From the NCBI GenBank assembly GCA_903834925.1, contig CAILLA010000229.1:1-48612 (forward strand): 48,612 bases of DNA. The letters are read 5' to 3'. Below are positions 8,772 to 16,197 of this stretch, in pieces; position 1 is the stretch's first letter; each line of letters begins with the position of its first letter. The stretch comes from an uncultured Schlesneria sp. GTDB taxonomy: Bacteria > Planctomycetota > Planctomycetia > Planctomycetales > Planctomycetaceae. Position numbers and translations under genes: made by a program. The notes under the pieces are model-generated. The model was given only the letters and a program-made list of their open reading frames with translations. It was not told the DNA's origin and made no database searches.

Positions 8772-9245
8772 ATGAAGATCAGTTTTTTCTGGATTCCCGC
8801 TCGCGATAGTTTCGACGCCGAGGTTGAACTCAACGAATTCCTTGCGTCACATCGAATTGTTCAAGTTGAAAAAGGATTCGTCAGCGCCGCCGACGGTCCT
8901 GGTTGGTCCGTATGTGTCCAGTCGCAGCCACAAAGCACGGCACAGGCGGCGGCCCAACCGAAGGAAAAGAACAGCAAGATCGACTATCGCGAAGTCCTCG
9001 ACGAAGAAAGTTTTCGAATTTTTGCCATCCTTCGCTCATGGCGTAAAGAGAAAGCGGCAGAACAGAGTGTGCCGATCTATACCGTCGCAACGAATGAGCA
9101 ATTGGCAAGAATTTCGCGGGAACGAGTCCAGACGCAATCGGGTCTGGAACAGATCGACGGGTTCGGTCCCTCGCGAATTGGAAAATATGGCCAGGAACTT
9201 GTGGCGCTTTGTCAGCAAACGATGTCGGCACCGGCGAGACCATGA
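8772..9245 (+). CDS. HRDC-domain DGR accessory protein
   Basis: 157 residues. The ATG at 8772 is chosen because GAGGTG lies a few bases upstream; a TTG at 8760 in the same frame has no such site. The N-terminal 60 residues are unrecognised, a Gln/Ala-rich linker follows, and the C-terminal 80 residues form an HRDC (helicase and RNase D C-terminal) domain: ILRSWRKEKAAEQSVPIYTV, then NEQLARIS and LEQIDGFGPSRIGKYGQELV. HRDC domains bind nucleic acid. HRDC-type proteins are one of the known accessory classes next to DGR reverse transcriptases, used in place of or with Avd. The stop overlaps the reverse transcriptase start by four bases, so the two are translationally coupled. Likely role: assisting template RNA-primed cDNA synthesis. 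Confidence 0.85.
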   Translation: MKISFFWIPARDSFDAEVELNEFLASHRIVQVEKGFVSAADGPGWSVCVQSQPQSTAQAAAQPKEKNSKIDYREVLDEESFRIFAILRSWRKEKAAEQSVPIYTVATNEQLARISRERVQTQSGLEQIDGFGPSRIGKYGQELVALCQQTMSAPARP

Positions 9246-10255
9246 AACGCTACGGTCATTTAACAGCGAGAATTGCAACATGGCAAAACGTCTCGGCGGC
9301 GGCACAAAAGGCTGCGGCCGGCTCAAGTAGTTCTGCCGATGTCACGGGGTTTCAATTGACTTTCGACGCCAACTTGCACCGCATTGTTGAAGAGCTTTTG
9401 ACGGGTGTGTGGAAGCCTCTTCCCTATTTGCGTTTCATGGTTCGTGATCCGAAACAACGAACAATCAATGCGGCACCATTTTATGATCGAGTCGTCCATC
9501 ATGCCTTGATGAACGTGGCGGGGCGCTGTTTCGAAAACGGTGCCGTCGATTTTTCGTTTGCCTGTCGTACAGGGCGCGGCAATCGCGCTGCGGTCAAACG
9601 GGCCGCAAAATGCACACATCGGTATCGGTATTTTCTGAAGCTGGATGTTCGGCGTTATTTTGATTCGATTCCGCATGACATTTTGATCCGGCTCTTTCAT
9701 CGGAGATTTAAAGACCGCGATTTTCTGATGCTGATGGAACGTATTGTTCGCAGTTTCCAAGTAAATGATGGCGTGGGACTGCCGATCGGTACCTTGACCA
9801 GCCAGTACTTTGCAAATTTTTACTTGGATGGCCTGGACCATTGGGTGATGGAAACGCTGCGTTGTCCTGCGTATGCTCGATACATGGATGACATTGTGCT
9901 CTGGTCGGACGACGAAACAATGCTTGAAACTAGCTTGTGCCAGATTACGGCGTGGTTGAAGACCGAACGGCGATTAGTGCTGAAAGGTGAACCGCACCCG
10001 GTCCGGTGTCACGACGGGCTGTCGTTTTTGGGATATCGCATCGTTCCAAATGCGATATTACTTTCGCGTCCTTCGCGAAAGCGATTTTCCGCACGACTGA
10101 GGCAATACGAACGGGAGAACGGGACTGGTCGCATGACCGACTGTGAGCTTCAACGGCGGGTTGATGCCTTGCTTTCCTTTACCGACGTCGCGCACTGTTG
10201 TCAGTGGAGGGGGAAGTTAATCTCCGACTACGACAATCAATTTGGAATTGCCTGA
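9242..10255 (+). CDS. diversity-generating retroelement reverse transcriptase
   Basis: 337 residues from the ATG at 9242 (MKRYGHL, the usual DGR-RT opening); an ATG at 9209 would overlap the HRDC gene by 37 bases and is less likely. Motifs in order are RDPKQRTINAAPFYDRVVHH, the first catalytic Asp in FLKLDVRRYFDSIPH (Asp135), the DGR-type motif 4 GLPIGTLTSQYFANFYLD (179-196) and the active-site YMDD at 214-217. The thumb region is short and there is no maturase or integrase domain, as expected for a DGR. The enzyme copies the template repeat RNA with errors opposite adenines, and the cDNA replaces a variable repeat. Its template lies 38 bases downstream. Confidence 0.97.
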   Translation: MKRYGHLTARIATWQNVSAAAQKAAAGSSSSADVTGFQLTFDANLHRIVEELLTGVWKPLPYLRFMVRDPKQRTINAAPFYDRVVHHALMNVAGRCFENGAVDFSFACRTGRGNRAAVKRAAKCTHRYRYFLKLDVRRYFDSIPHDILIRLFHRRFKDRDFLMLMERIVRSFQVNDGVGLPIGTLTSQYFANFYLDGLDHWVMETLRCPAYARYMDDIVLWSDDETMLETSLCQITAWLKTERRLVLKGEPHPVRCHDGLSFLGYRIVPNAILLSRPSRKRFSARLRQYERENGTGRMTDCELQRRVDALLSFTDVAHCCQWRGKLISDYDNQFGIA

Positions 10256-10292
10256 ATGGGGACGTCGACGAACACCGAGCCACGAAGACCTC

Positions 10293-10417
10293 AAGCGCCA
10301 ACCGCGTGGTGCGCGGCGGCTCCTGGAACAACCAGGCGCAGAACTGCCGCGCTGCTTACCGCAACCACAACCACCCCGGCAACGACTGGGACAACAACGG
10401 CTTCCGCTTGTTCGCAG
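10293..10417 (+). repeat. DGR template repeat (TR)
   Basis: 125 bp matching VR1 and VR2 at every non-adenine position. It has 28 adenines, many arranged as AAC codons in the target reading frame (encoding Asn runs such as SWNNQAQNC and RNHNHPGNDWDNN). AAC codons allow many amino acids and no stop codon when the adenines mutate. It lies just downstream of the reverse transcriptase gene and on the same strand, so it is probably transcribed with it, ending at the terminator at 10493-10550. An open frame runs through it but has no credible start signal. Confidence 0.96.
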
Positions 10418-10461
10418 CTCACCCGCCGGACAGCAGTCCGACGGCTGACCCGGTCTTCGTG

Positions 10462-10484
10462 CTGCCGAAGCTGCGCTTCGGCAG
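10462..10484 (+). other. perfect 10-bp hairpin downstream of the TR
   Basis: CTGCCGAAGC (10462-10471), a three-base loop TGC, and its exact complement GCTTCGGCAG (10475-10484). It lies 45 bases after the template repeat and before the terminator, so it would be part of the template RNA 3' region. A structural role in RT or HRDC binding or in priming is possible; it is not followed by T residues and so is not itself a terminator. Confidence 0.6.
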
Positions 10485-10492
10485 GAATGTGG

Positions 10493-10550
10493 CCTCCGAG
10501 GACTGGTAGGGACGTCAGCAGACATTTTCGAAAGCCCTCGGAGGTTTTTT
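10493..10550 (+). terminator. intrinsic terminator after the RT-TR unit
   Basis: A perfect 9-bp stem, CCTCCGAGG (10493-10501) and CCTCGGAGG (10536-10544), with a 34-base loop, followed directly by six T residues (10545-10550). The position fits an end for the transcript carrying the HRDC, RT and TR, and separates it from target 2, whose ATG is at 10580. Confidence 0.7.
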
Positions 10551-10579
10551 CATGGCGAATGTCGGAGAAATAATCGTCG

Positions 10580-11440
10580 ATGAAAACTGCTGTTTCCGAC
10601 CATCTGCCTACGGTTCCGGTCATGATTCCGCCATTCGCGCCGGAATGGGCCGAAATATTTGGCGAGGATGAATTTGGCGCTTTCGCAGAGTTTTCATTAA
10701 ACGGCGTCCGTTTTATCTGGCGCTGGGTTCCACCAGGTCGGTTTTTGATGGGATCGCCATCGAAAGAAAATGGTCGATTCGACGACGAAGGTCCCCAACA
10801 CTGGGTGACGATCACCAAGGGATTTTGGTTAGGTGAAACGCCTGTGACGCAGGCACAGTGGATGTCCTTGATGGATGTAAATCCATCTCAGTTCGAGGGT
10901 GATGAACGGCCGGTCGAATCGGTGAATTGGTACCAAAGCATGGCTTTCGCCGAAAAGCTTAACGAACGGATTCCGGGACTTTTTGCATCTTTGCCGACGG
11001 AAGCCGAGTGGGAATTCGCTTGCCGAGCGGGTACGCAAAGTGCGTTTCATGTCGAAGGTTCCAAATGTACCGAGCCCGAAGGGCTTGATCCGGCGCTCGA
11101 TCGATTAGGTTGGTTTGATAAAAACAGCCGAGATTCGACAAACGATGTGAAACTGAAATTGCCGAATGCGCATAGTCTTTACGATATGCACGGCAATGTT
11201 TGGGAATGGTGCCGTGATGGAATGCGAACCTATGGCGACACGCCCGAACGCGACCCGGTTGGACCGATGGAAGAAGGCGCCGGCCGCGTGGTGCGCGGCG
11301 GCTCCTGGGACTCCCAGGCGCGGGGCTGCCGCGCTGCTTACCGCAGCCACAACCACCCCGGCGACGACTGGGGCAACGACGGCTTCCGCTTGTTCGCAGG
11401 TCAGGAGCCGGTATTGGGAGCGGAGCGACCGGTGCCGTAG
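10580..11440 (+). CDS. FGE/C-type-lectin-fold protein, DGR target 2
   Basis: 286 residues, essentially one FGE-sulfatase domain with a short N-terminal lead. Motifs parallel those of target 1: WVPPGRFLMGSP, GETPVTQAQW, LPTEAEWEFACRAGTQ, YDMHGNVWEWCRDG and VVRGGSW. VR2 encodes residues about 232-273, and the last 13 residues (GQEPVLGAERPVP) are identical to those of target 1. It lacks the vWA-like and helical parts of target 1, so it is a stand-alone variable domain. A GGAG about 12 bases upstream serves as ribosome binding site. A terminator lies just before the gene, so readthrough or a promoter in the short gap is needed. It may be a secreted-free partner, decoy or co-sensor; no signal peptide is seen. 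Confidence 0.9.
   Translation: MKTAVSDHLPTVPVMIPPFAPEWAEIFGEDEFGAFAEFSLNGVRFIWRWVPPGRFLMGSPSKENGRFDDEGPQHWVTITKGFWLGETPVTQAQWMSLMDVNPSQFEGDERPVESVNWYQSMAFAEKLNERIPGLFASLPTEAEWEFACRAGTQSAFHVEGSKCTEPEGLDPALDRLGWFDKNSRDSTNDVKLKLPNAHSLYDMHGNVWEWCRDGMRTYGDTPERDPVGPMEEGAGRVVRGGSWDSQARGCRAAYRSHNHPGDDWGNDGFRLFAGQEPVLGAERPVP
11275..11399 (+). repeat. DGR variable repeat 2 (VR2)
   Basis: 125 bp aligned without gaps to the TR. It has 13 differences, all at template adenines (11 to G, 1 to T, 1 to C) and none elsewhere. The changed set differs from that of VR1, so the two repeats have been diversified independently. It encodes residues about 232-273 of target 2. Confidence 0.95.
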
Positions 11441-11479
11441 AGGCGGAGCCGTGGCTGAGGGACGAAGCCCGCAGGCACC

Positions 11480-11500
11480 TCCCGCGAAGCGGGAAATTTT
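11480..11500 (+). terminator. hairpin with T tract after target 2
   Basis: TCCCGC-GAA-GCGGGA (11480-11494) followed by AATTTTTT. It ends the plus-strand DGR cluster and is the counterpart of the hairpin at 8732-8744. The region 11400-11500 is nearly identical to 8652-8753. It can serve as terminator and, as in other DGRs, as a structure 3' of the acceptor site. Confidence 0.6.
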
Positions 11501-12283
11501 TTCTCAGATTCCTTCGCGATCTTAATATTGCTCACCTTGATTCCTTTGCTCGGCGCGAAGAATCCAGCGTTGCTTTGACTTGGACGAAAGTAACCATCAT
11601 CGCTCCGAATGATGTGCATTGTTCGAGAACCTTAGAAATTTCAATCCGCATCTTCTCAAATTAGAAATTCCGTCGGAATATCTGCACAGCTGCGTCGGCA
11701 AAGTTTGAATCGTTTCCGACGCATGCTCATCACGCGGTGCGATGATGGCTACTTTGGATGAAACTCAGGAACTCGACTCAATCAGTCACGTTTGAGACCC
11801 GACAAAATCAATTGAAAAAAAGAATCCGGGGACTTACGTCGCCCGGCTCGCCTCGACTGTTTTTTCGTGGTTTTCGTGGTTCAAATTCTTGTCCAGATTG
11901 GGTTGCCGGGCGAAGAGGACGTGCGGCACGTGCTTTGGGGGATTTGAATTGTTCGATCGGGTAGGGCAAAGGCCCGTTAACCACCCTCGTGGAGGGGTTG
12001 GGGTTCGTTTTTTTGATCCGGTTGACCGTTCCCTGCGTTCTGATGAAGGATACGCTGAAACGATCGACGTGTTTATTATCCCGTAGGTTGCTGAATGTGT
12101 GTTATCTGCAGGGAATACCTGATGTTAACCCGATTTCGACTGTTGTCCGCCCCAACCTGCTGTATCATCAATGAACGCACACGCATGTTCAGCCGTGCTT
12201 AAGTTCAATTGCGGTGAGAATTACCCGACAGACTGGACGAATCTTCTCGTCCTGCTGCGGTGATTCATCCAAAGGTAACCATC
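11501..12283. other. intergenic region, no gene recognised
   Basis: About 780 bases between the DGR cluster and the SPFH genes. No open frame has family resemblance or a good start. It contains one copy of a 36-bp repeat (11723-11758) and the promoter region of the SPFH operon. Confidence 0.5.
11723..11758 (+). repeat. 36-bp direct repeat, copy 1
   Basis: Matches 13875-13910 at 34 of 36 positions; the common core is ATGCTCATCACGCGG followed by GCGATGATGGC. One copy lies upstream of each SPFH gene. The half-palindromic core (CATCACGC...GCGATGATG) suggests a dispersed repeat, or possibly a binding site. Confidence 0.7.
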
Positions 12284-13840
12284 ATGTCTCAGGACCTGAT
12301 TCCTGCGTTTCCAGATCATCCCGATCGACCGGATCACCAAAATTGGCATCCGGGAACAATTTTTGGTCTTATGGCGACCGCCATCTTGCTGCCGGTCGCC
12401 GCCTGGGCAACCTACGCCGCGTGCCGGATTGATGTCGGGCCGGACCAGTTTGCGGTGCTCATCCGCAAGACGGGGACCGACCTGAAAAACTCGGATGAGG
12501 TTGCGCCGGACGAACAGCACAAAGGGGTGCAAAAGAAAGTCCTCACCACCGGTCGTTATTTCTATAACCCGTACGACTACGACTGGGAAATCAAACCCTT
12601 GATCGAGATCAAGACGGGGAAACTGGGTGTACGAGTCAGCCTGACCGGCGACGATCTGCCGTACGGCGAATTTCTGGCTCAGATGACATCCGATGACGAT
12701 GCGAAAACCAAAGGAATCGTGCCCGACGTGCTGAAGCCAGGTCGCTACGCGATCAATCCCTATGTCTTCAAGGTCGAAACCGAGCATGAACCGGTCACGA
12801 TTCCTGCTGGCTTTAAGGGGGTTGTCACGAATCTGGCCGGGCCGTTCCCGGCTGATCCCAATGAATTACTGGTCAAGGAGGGGGAACGAGGGGTTCAAGA
12901 ACGGACACTTGATCCGGGGACTTACTTTGTCAATCCGTATGTGACACGAATCAGTCAGGTCGACTGCCGTAGTCAACGGTTCAACCTGGCCGAGAAAAAG
13001 AATATGGGGTTTCCTTCCAAAGATGGATTCTGGGTTTCGCTGGATGGACGCATCGAATTTCACATCAGTCCAGATAAGGCCGCTGAAGTCTTTGTGACTT
13101 ACAACGAGGATCTGAATGGCGACCTGATCGACGAAGAAATCGTCCGCAAGATCATCCTGCCGAATGCTCGTGCCATCTGCCGTATGGAAGGAGCTAAAAA
13201 ACTCGGTCGCGATTTCATTCAGGGTGAAACGGCAATGTCGTTTCAAAAGGAATTCGAAAAGTCGATGAGGTCGTCATGCAACAAGCTGGGTGTCGAAATC
13301 GTGCAGGCATTGATCATTCGCATCGAACCACCCAGTCAGATCGCTGTCCCGATCAGTCTGCGGACGACGGCAGAGTTGGATCAGCAGAAATTCAAACAGC
13401 AGATCATTCAGCAGGGTGAAGAAATCAAGCTGGCGGAACAGACCGAACTGGTCAAGCAAAAACCGGCTCTGGTGACCGCCGAAAAATCGATCGTCAAGCT
13501 GACGACCGATGCGATGCGCGAGCAGGAAGTTGCCGTGACAAAAGCGAATCAGGAGCTGGCGGTGGCGAAATTGAAACTCGAAGCCGCCAAGGATGAAGCA
13601 GCAGCGATCCTTTCCAAGGGGGAAGGAGACGCGCAAGTGATCAAGTTGGACAACGCCGCAGACGCGTCAGGCTGGAAACGATCGGTTGAAGCGTTCGGGA
13701 AGAACGGTGCCCAGTACGCTCAGTATGTCCTGTATCAGAAAATCTCGTCGGCTTATCGATCAATCATGGTCAATACGGCTGACAGCCCCATCATGAAGAT
13801 ATTTGAGTCATTGCAAGAGCCGGTGAAAGATAAACAGTAA
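12284..13840 (+). CDS. SPFH/band-7 domain membrane protein 1
   Basis: 518 residues from ATG 12284, which has AAAGG eight bases upstream; a GTG at 12260 in frame is less likely. One N-terminal transmembrane helix (about 22-42, IFGLMATAILLPVAAWATYA), then tandem beta-rich segments with the repeated phrase PGRYxxNPY, an SPFH/band-7 core, and a long Glu/Lys/Gln-rich helical C-terminal region (about 360-470) typical of stomatin/flotillin-like coiled coils. Such proteins form large membrane-bound cages or microdomain scaffolds. It is paired with a second SPFH gene of the same architecture 141 bases downstream. Specific function not known. Confidence 0.85.
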   Translation: MSQDLIPAFPDHPDRPDHQNWHPGTIFGLMATAILLPVAAWATYAACRIDVGPDQFAVLIRKTGTDLKNSDEVAPDEQHKGVQKKVLTTGRYFYNPYDYDWEIKPLIEIKTGKLGVRVSLTGDDLPYGEFLAQMTSDDDAKTKGIVPDVLKPGRYAINPYVFKVETEHEPVTIPAGFKGVVTNLAGPFPADPNELLVKEGERGVQERTLDPGTYFVNPYVTRISQVDCRSQRFNLAEKKNMGFPSKDGFWVSLDGRIEFHISPDKAAEVFVTYNEDLNGDLIDEEIVRKIILPNARAICRMEGAKKLGRDFIQGETAMSFQKEFEKSMRSSCNKLGVEIVQALIIRIEPPSQIAVPISLRTTAELDQQKFKQQIIQQGEEIKLAEQTELVKQKPALVTAEKSIVKLTTDAMREQEVAVTKANQELAVAKLKLEAAKDEAAAILSKGEGDAQVIKLDNAADASGWKRSVEAFGKNGAQYAQYVLYQKISSAYRSIMVNTADSPIMKIFESLQEPVKDKQ

Positions 13841-13874
13841 CAAAGCACAATGTCGGTTGAATGTCGTCCGTGTA

Positions 13875-13910
13875 ATGCTCATCACGCGGAGCGATGATGG
13901 CGACTTTGGA
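13875..13910 (+). repeat. 36-bp direct repeat, copy 2
   Basis: Second copy of the element at 11723-11758 (two mismatches), lying in the 141-base gap between the two SPFH genes. Confidence 0.7.
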
Positions 13911-13981
13911 AGATCTTAAATCACAAGTTTTATCAACGACGATTTTTTATTCAGCAATGCTGCAACGTTAAAGAGGCCACC

Positions 13982-15640
13982 ATGTCAGTTCGTTCAGGCG
14001 GTTCACGATCCCTGGTTTCGCTGGTATTTACCATCGCGGTGCTGGCGGCGATTGGATTTGAGTTCTTTCAATGGACCTATTGTTACTGGTATGTCGACAA
14101 CGGCTATTCCCTGCTGTTGACGTACAAAGGTCCTCCCTTGCCAATCTGGGGATTGAACCTGGATGCGGCTCCTGAAGGGCAGTTGGCCGAGGTTGACGAT
14201 CATGGCCATCCGAAACAAAAAGGGATTCTGGCCCAGATGGTCGGTCCCGGTCGGCATTTCTATTTTCCACTCTTTTGGGAATGCCAGAAGGTTCCCGATA
14301 TTGTCGTAGATCCAGGTAGCGTCGCCATCGTCATTAGTCGTGTCGGTAAGAAGCAGGCTGCGGGTCAATTCCTGGTCGATGGCGATATCGGTCAGACCGA
14401 ATATCGCGGGACGATGCGAAAGTTGCTGGGACCAGGTCGGTATCGCATTAATCCCAAGGCGTATGAAGTCACGCTGATCAAGGGTGAGGAAGTCAAGAAG
14501 TCAGAAGGACAGGCCAAACGGTCTGGCTGGGTACTGATCAAGCCGGGTTATGTTGGTGTTGTCACAAACTTGACCGATAATCCGTTGACCAATGCCGTCA
14601 CGGGGATTCAAGACAGTGTCCTGCCGCCGGGCTTGTACCCCATCAACCGGGAAGAACAGCAGATTGACGTTGTCAACGTCGGTTACCGCGAAAAAAGCAT
14701 CATCGCCAAGTTAGTCACTAATGAGGAAGGTCAGATGAAACTCGATCAAGGCGGCGAGCCGACAGTGGTCAATGACGGCAGTGGATTCGAGTTCAAGTCG
14801 GACGATGGGTTTCAAATCCGGATCGATTTCACCGCCATCTGGGGGATCATGCCCAACCAGGCAGCGGATCTGATTCGAAAATTCGGTGACGAAGAAGCGG
14901 TCGAGGACAAAGTTGTCATGCCGCAGATTGAAAGCATCTGCCAGAATCATGGACGCAAGTTGAAGGCAGCCGAATTCCTGGATGGTAAGATTCGCCAGAC
15001 CTATCAGACGGATGTCTCGAACGATTTTGCTCAGGTACTCGACGGCAAAGGCTTGAGCGTGCTGTATGGCCTGGTACGGAATATCTACATCCCGCAGGAT
15101 GTACGGGTACCGATTCAACAGGGTTACATCGCTGACGAATTGAAGATCACTCGCGAACAGCAGCAGGTGACCGCCATGACCGAAGCGGACCTGCGCGAGG
15201 CAGAGGAAAAGGTGAAGCTACAGACCGAACAGATCAAGGTCGAAACAGAAAAGCTGGTTGCTGCCAAGCTGGCGGAAGGAAAGAAAACCGCCGCTGAGAC
15301 TGTGGCCGAAACCACCAAACTGGTTGCTGCAATTGCTGCCAAGACGGCCGAAATCGACAAGGACGCGACGGTCTTGATCGGTACGGCCAAAGCCAAAGCT
15401 AAGACACTGTCGGAAGAAGCCAAAGCAGAAAAATTCCAACTCGCGGTCGAAGCGTTCGGTTCGGGTCAGGCCTACAACCAGTGGGTCTTCGCCCAAGGGT
15501 TACCGGAAGATCTTGAACTGAACCTGATCTATTCAGGCGAAGGAACCTTCTGGACCGACCTGAAAGGGTTTAGCGAGAACATGCTCGGCAAGCAGCTGAA
15601 AAACCAGCAAAAGGGAACACAGCCAACTCCAAACCGATAG
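13982..15640 (+). CDS. SPFH/band-7 domain membrane protein 2
   Basis: 552 residues; the ATG is preceded by AGAGG at good spacing. An N-terminal transmembrane helix covers about residues 11-30 (LVFTIAVLAAIGFEFFQW). The ectodomain has the same PGRYRINP-type repeats as its neighbour, a band-7 core (IRIDFTAIWGIMPNQAADLI), and a helical Ala/Glu/Lys-rich region (about 390-480) with many AAKLAEGKKTAAETVAETTK-like repeats. It probably forms a hetero-oligomer with SPFH protein 1. The residues QAYNQWVFAQGL near the end resemble the AQYAQYVLYQ stretch of protein 1, supporting common ancestry by duplication. Confidence 0.85.
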   Translation: MSVRSGGSRSLVSLVFTIAVLAAIGFEFFQWTYCYWYVDNGYSLLLTYKGPPLPIWGLNLDAAPEGQLAEVDDHGHPKQKGILAQMVGPGRHFYFPLFWECQKVPDIVVDPGSVAIVISRVGKKQAAGQFLVDGDIGQTEYRGTMRKLLGPGRYRINPKAYEVTLIKGEEVKKSEGQAKRSGWVLIKPGYVGVVTNLTDNPLTNAVTGIQDSVLPPGLYPINREEQQIDVVNVGYREKSIIAKLVTNEEGQMKLDQGGEPTVVNDGSGFEFKSDDGFQIRIDFTAIWGIMPNQAADLIRKFGDEEAVEDKVVMPQIESICQNHGRKLKAAEFLDGKIRQTYQTDVSNDFAQVLDGKGLSVLYGLVRNIYIPQDVRVPIQQGYIADELKITREQQQVTAMTEADLREAEEKVKLQTEQIKVETEKLVAAKLAEGKKTAAETVAETTKLVAAIAAKTAEIDKDATVLIGTAKAKAKTLSEEAKAEKFQLAVEAFGSGQAYNQWVFAQGLPEDLELNLIYSGEGTFWTDLKGFSENMLGKQLKNQQKGTQPTPNR

Positions 15641-15699
15641 AACTTAGTAAGTAAATCCTCTCGGTTTGTTCTTGCGAGAACGACCCAAACGATTTCAAA

Positions 15700-15960
15700 A
15701 TGGACTGGATCGATTTCATTCTCCCGTCGGCCGCAGTCGGTCTGGTTTGCCTGTGGGGCGCGTTGTGTATTCTTTGCATCGGCGGCTGGTTGGTTCATCG
15801 TCAGAAGCGACCGCCACTGTCCGAACAACAAGAACGTTCCATCCAAGAAATCCCCGGGATAACGTGGCGCGATCCAGCGTATTGGATCTTCGCCTTTTTC
15901 TGCTGGCCCGTTCTGGTTGCATTGATACTGGATTACCGTTGGCAACGCGGTAAACGATAA
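15700..15960 (+). CDS. small two-helix membrane protein
   Basis: 86 residues with two hydrophobic helices (about 7-32 and 61-78), a Lys/Arg-rich central loop after the first helix and a basic C-terminus (RWQRGKR). It starts 60 bases after the SPFH2 stop and looks like the third gene of that operon. No family recognised. The ribosome binding site is weak. A membrane adaptor for the SPFH complex is possible but not shown. Confidence 0.55.
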   Translation: MDWIDFILPSAAVGLVCLWGALCILCIGGWLVHRQKRPPLSEQQERSIQEIPGITWRDPAYWIFAFFCWPVLVALILDYRWQRGKR

Positions 15961-16197
15961 ACCGACGATCGCCTGCGCCGATAACAGGCTTTGATGGCAG
16001 GAGGAGGGGCTGGCGGTCCCGGCGCTAAAGACGCTGGGCTTTATTCCGACGTCGCTTTGCGCTTTTATGAGCGATTTCGTTGCCCGCATGAGTTTCACAG
16101 GACCGTAGGCTTTCATCGATTACACTTGTTCCGTAGAGTGTGTCGGTCGAATTGGTGGTTTTTGGAAACATTGGAATTTTCATAGGGTTGATGCGCG

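Noticed and set aside
10198-10509. Open frame of 103 codons running through the template repeat, encoding an FGE-like C-terminus
   Set aside because: It starts inside the reverse transcriptase gene, has no ribosome binding site, and its similarity to FGE proteins comes from the TR matching the VRs. It is best read as the noncoding template.
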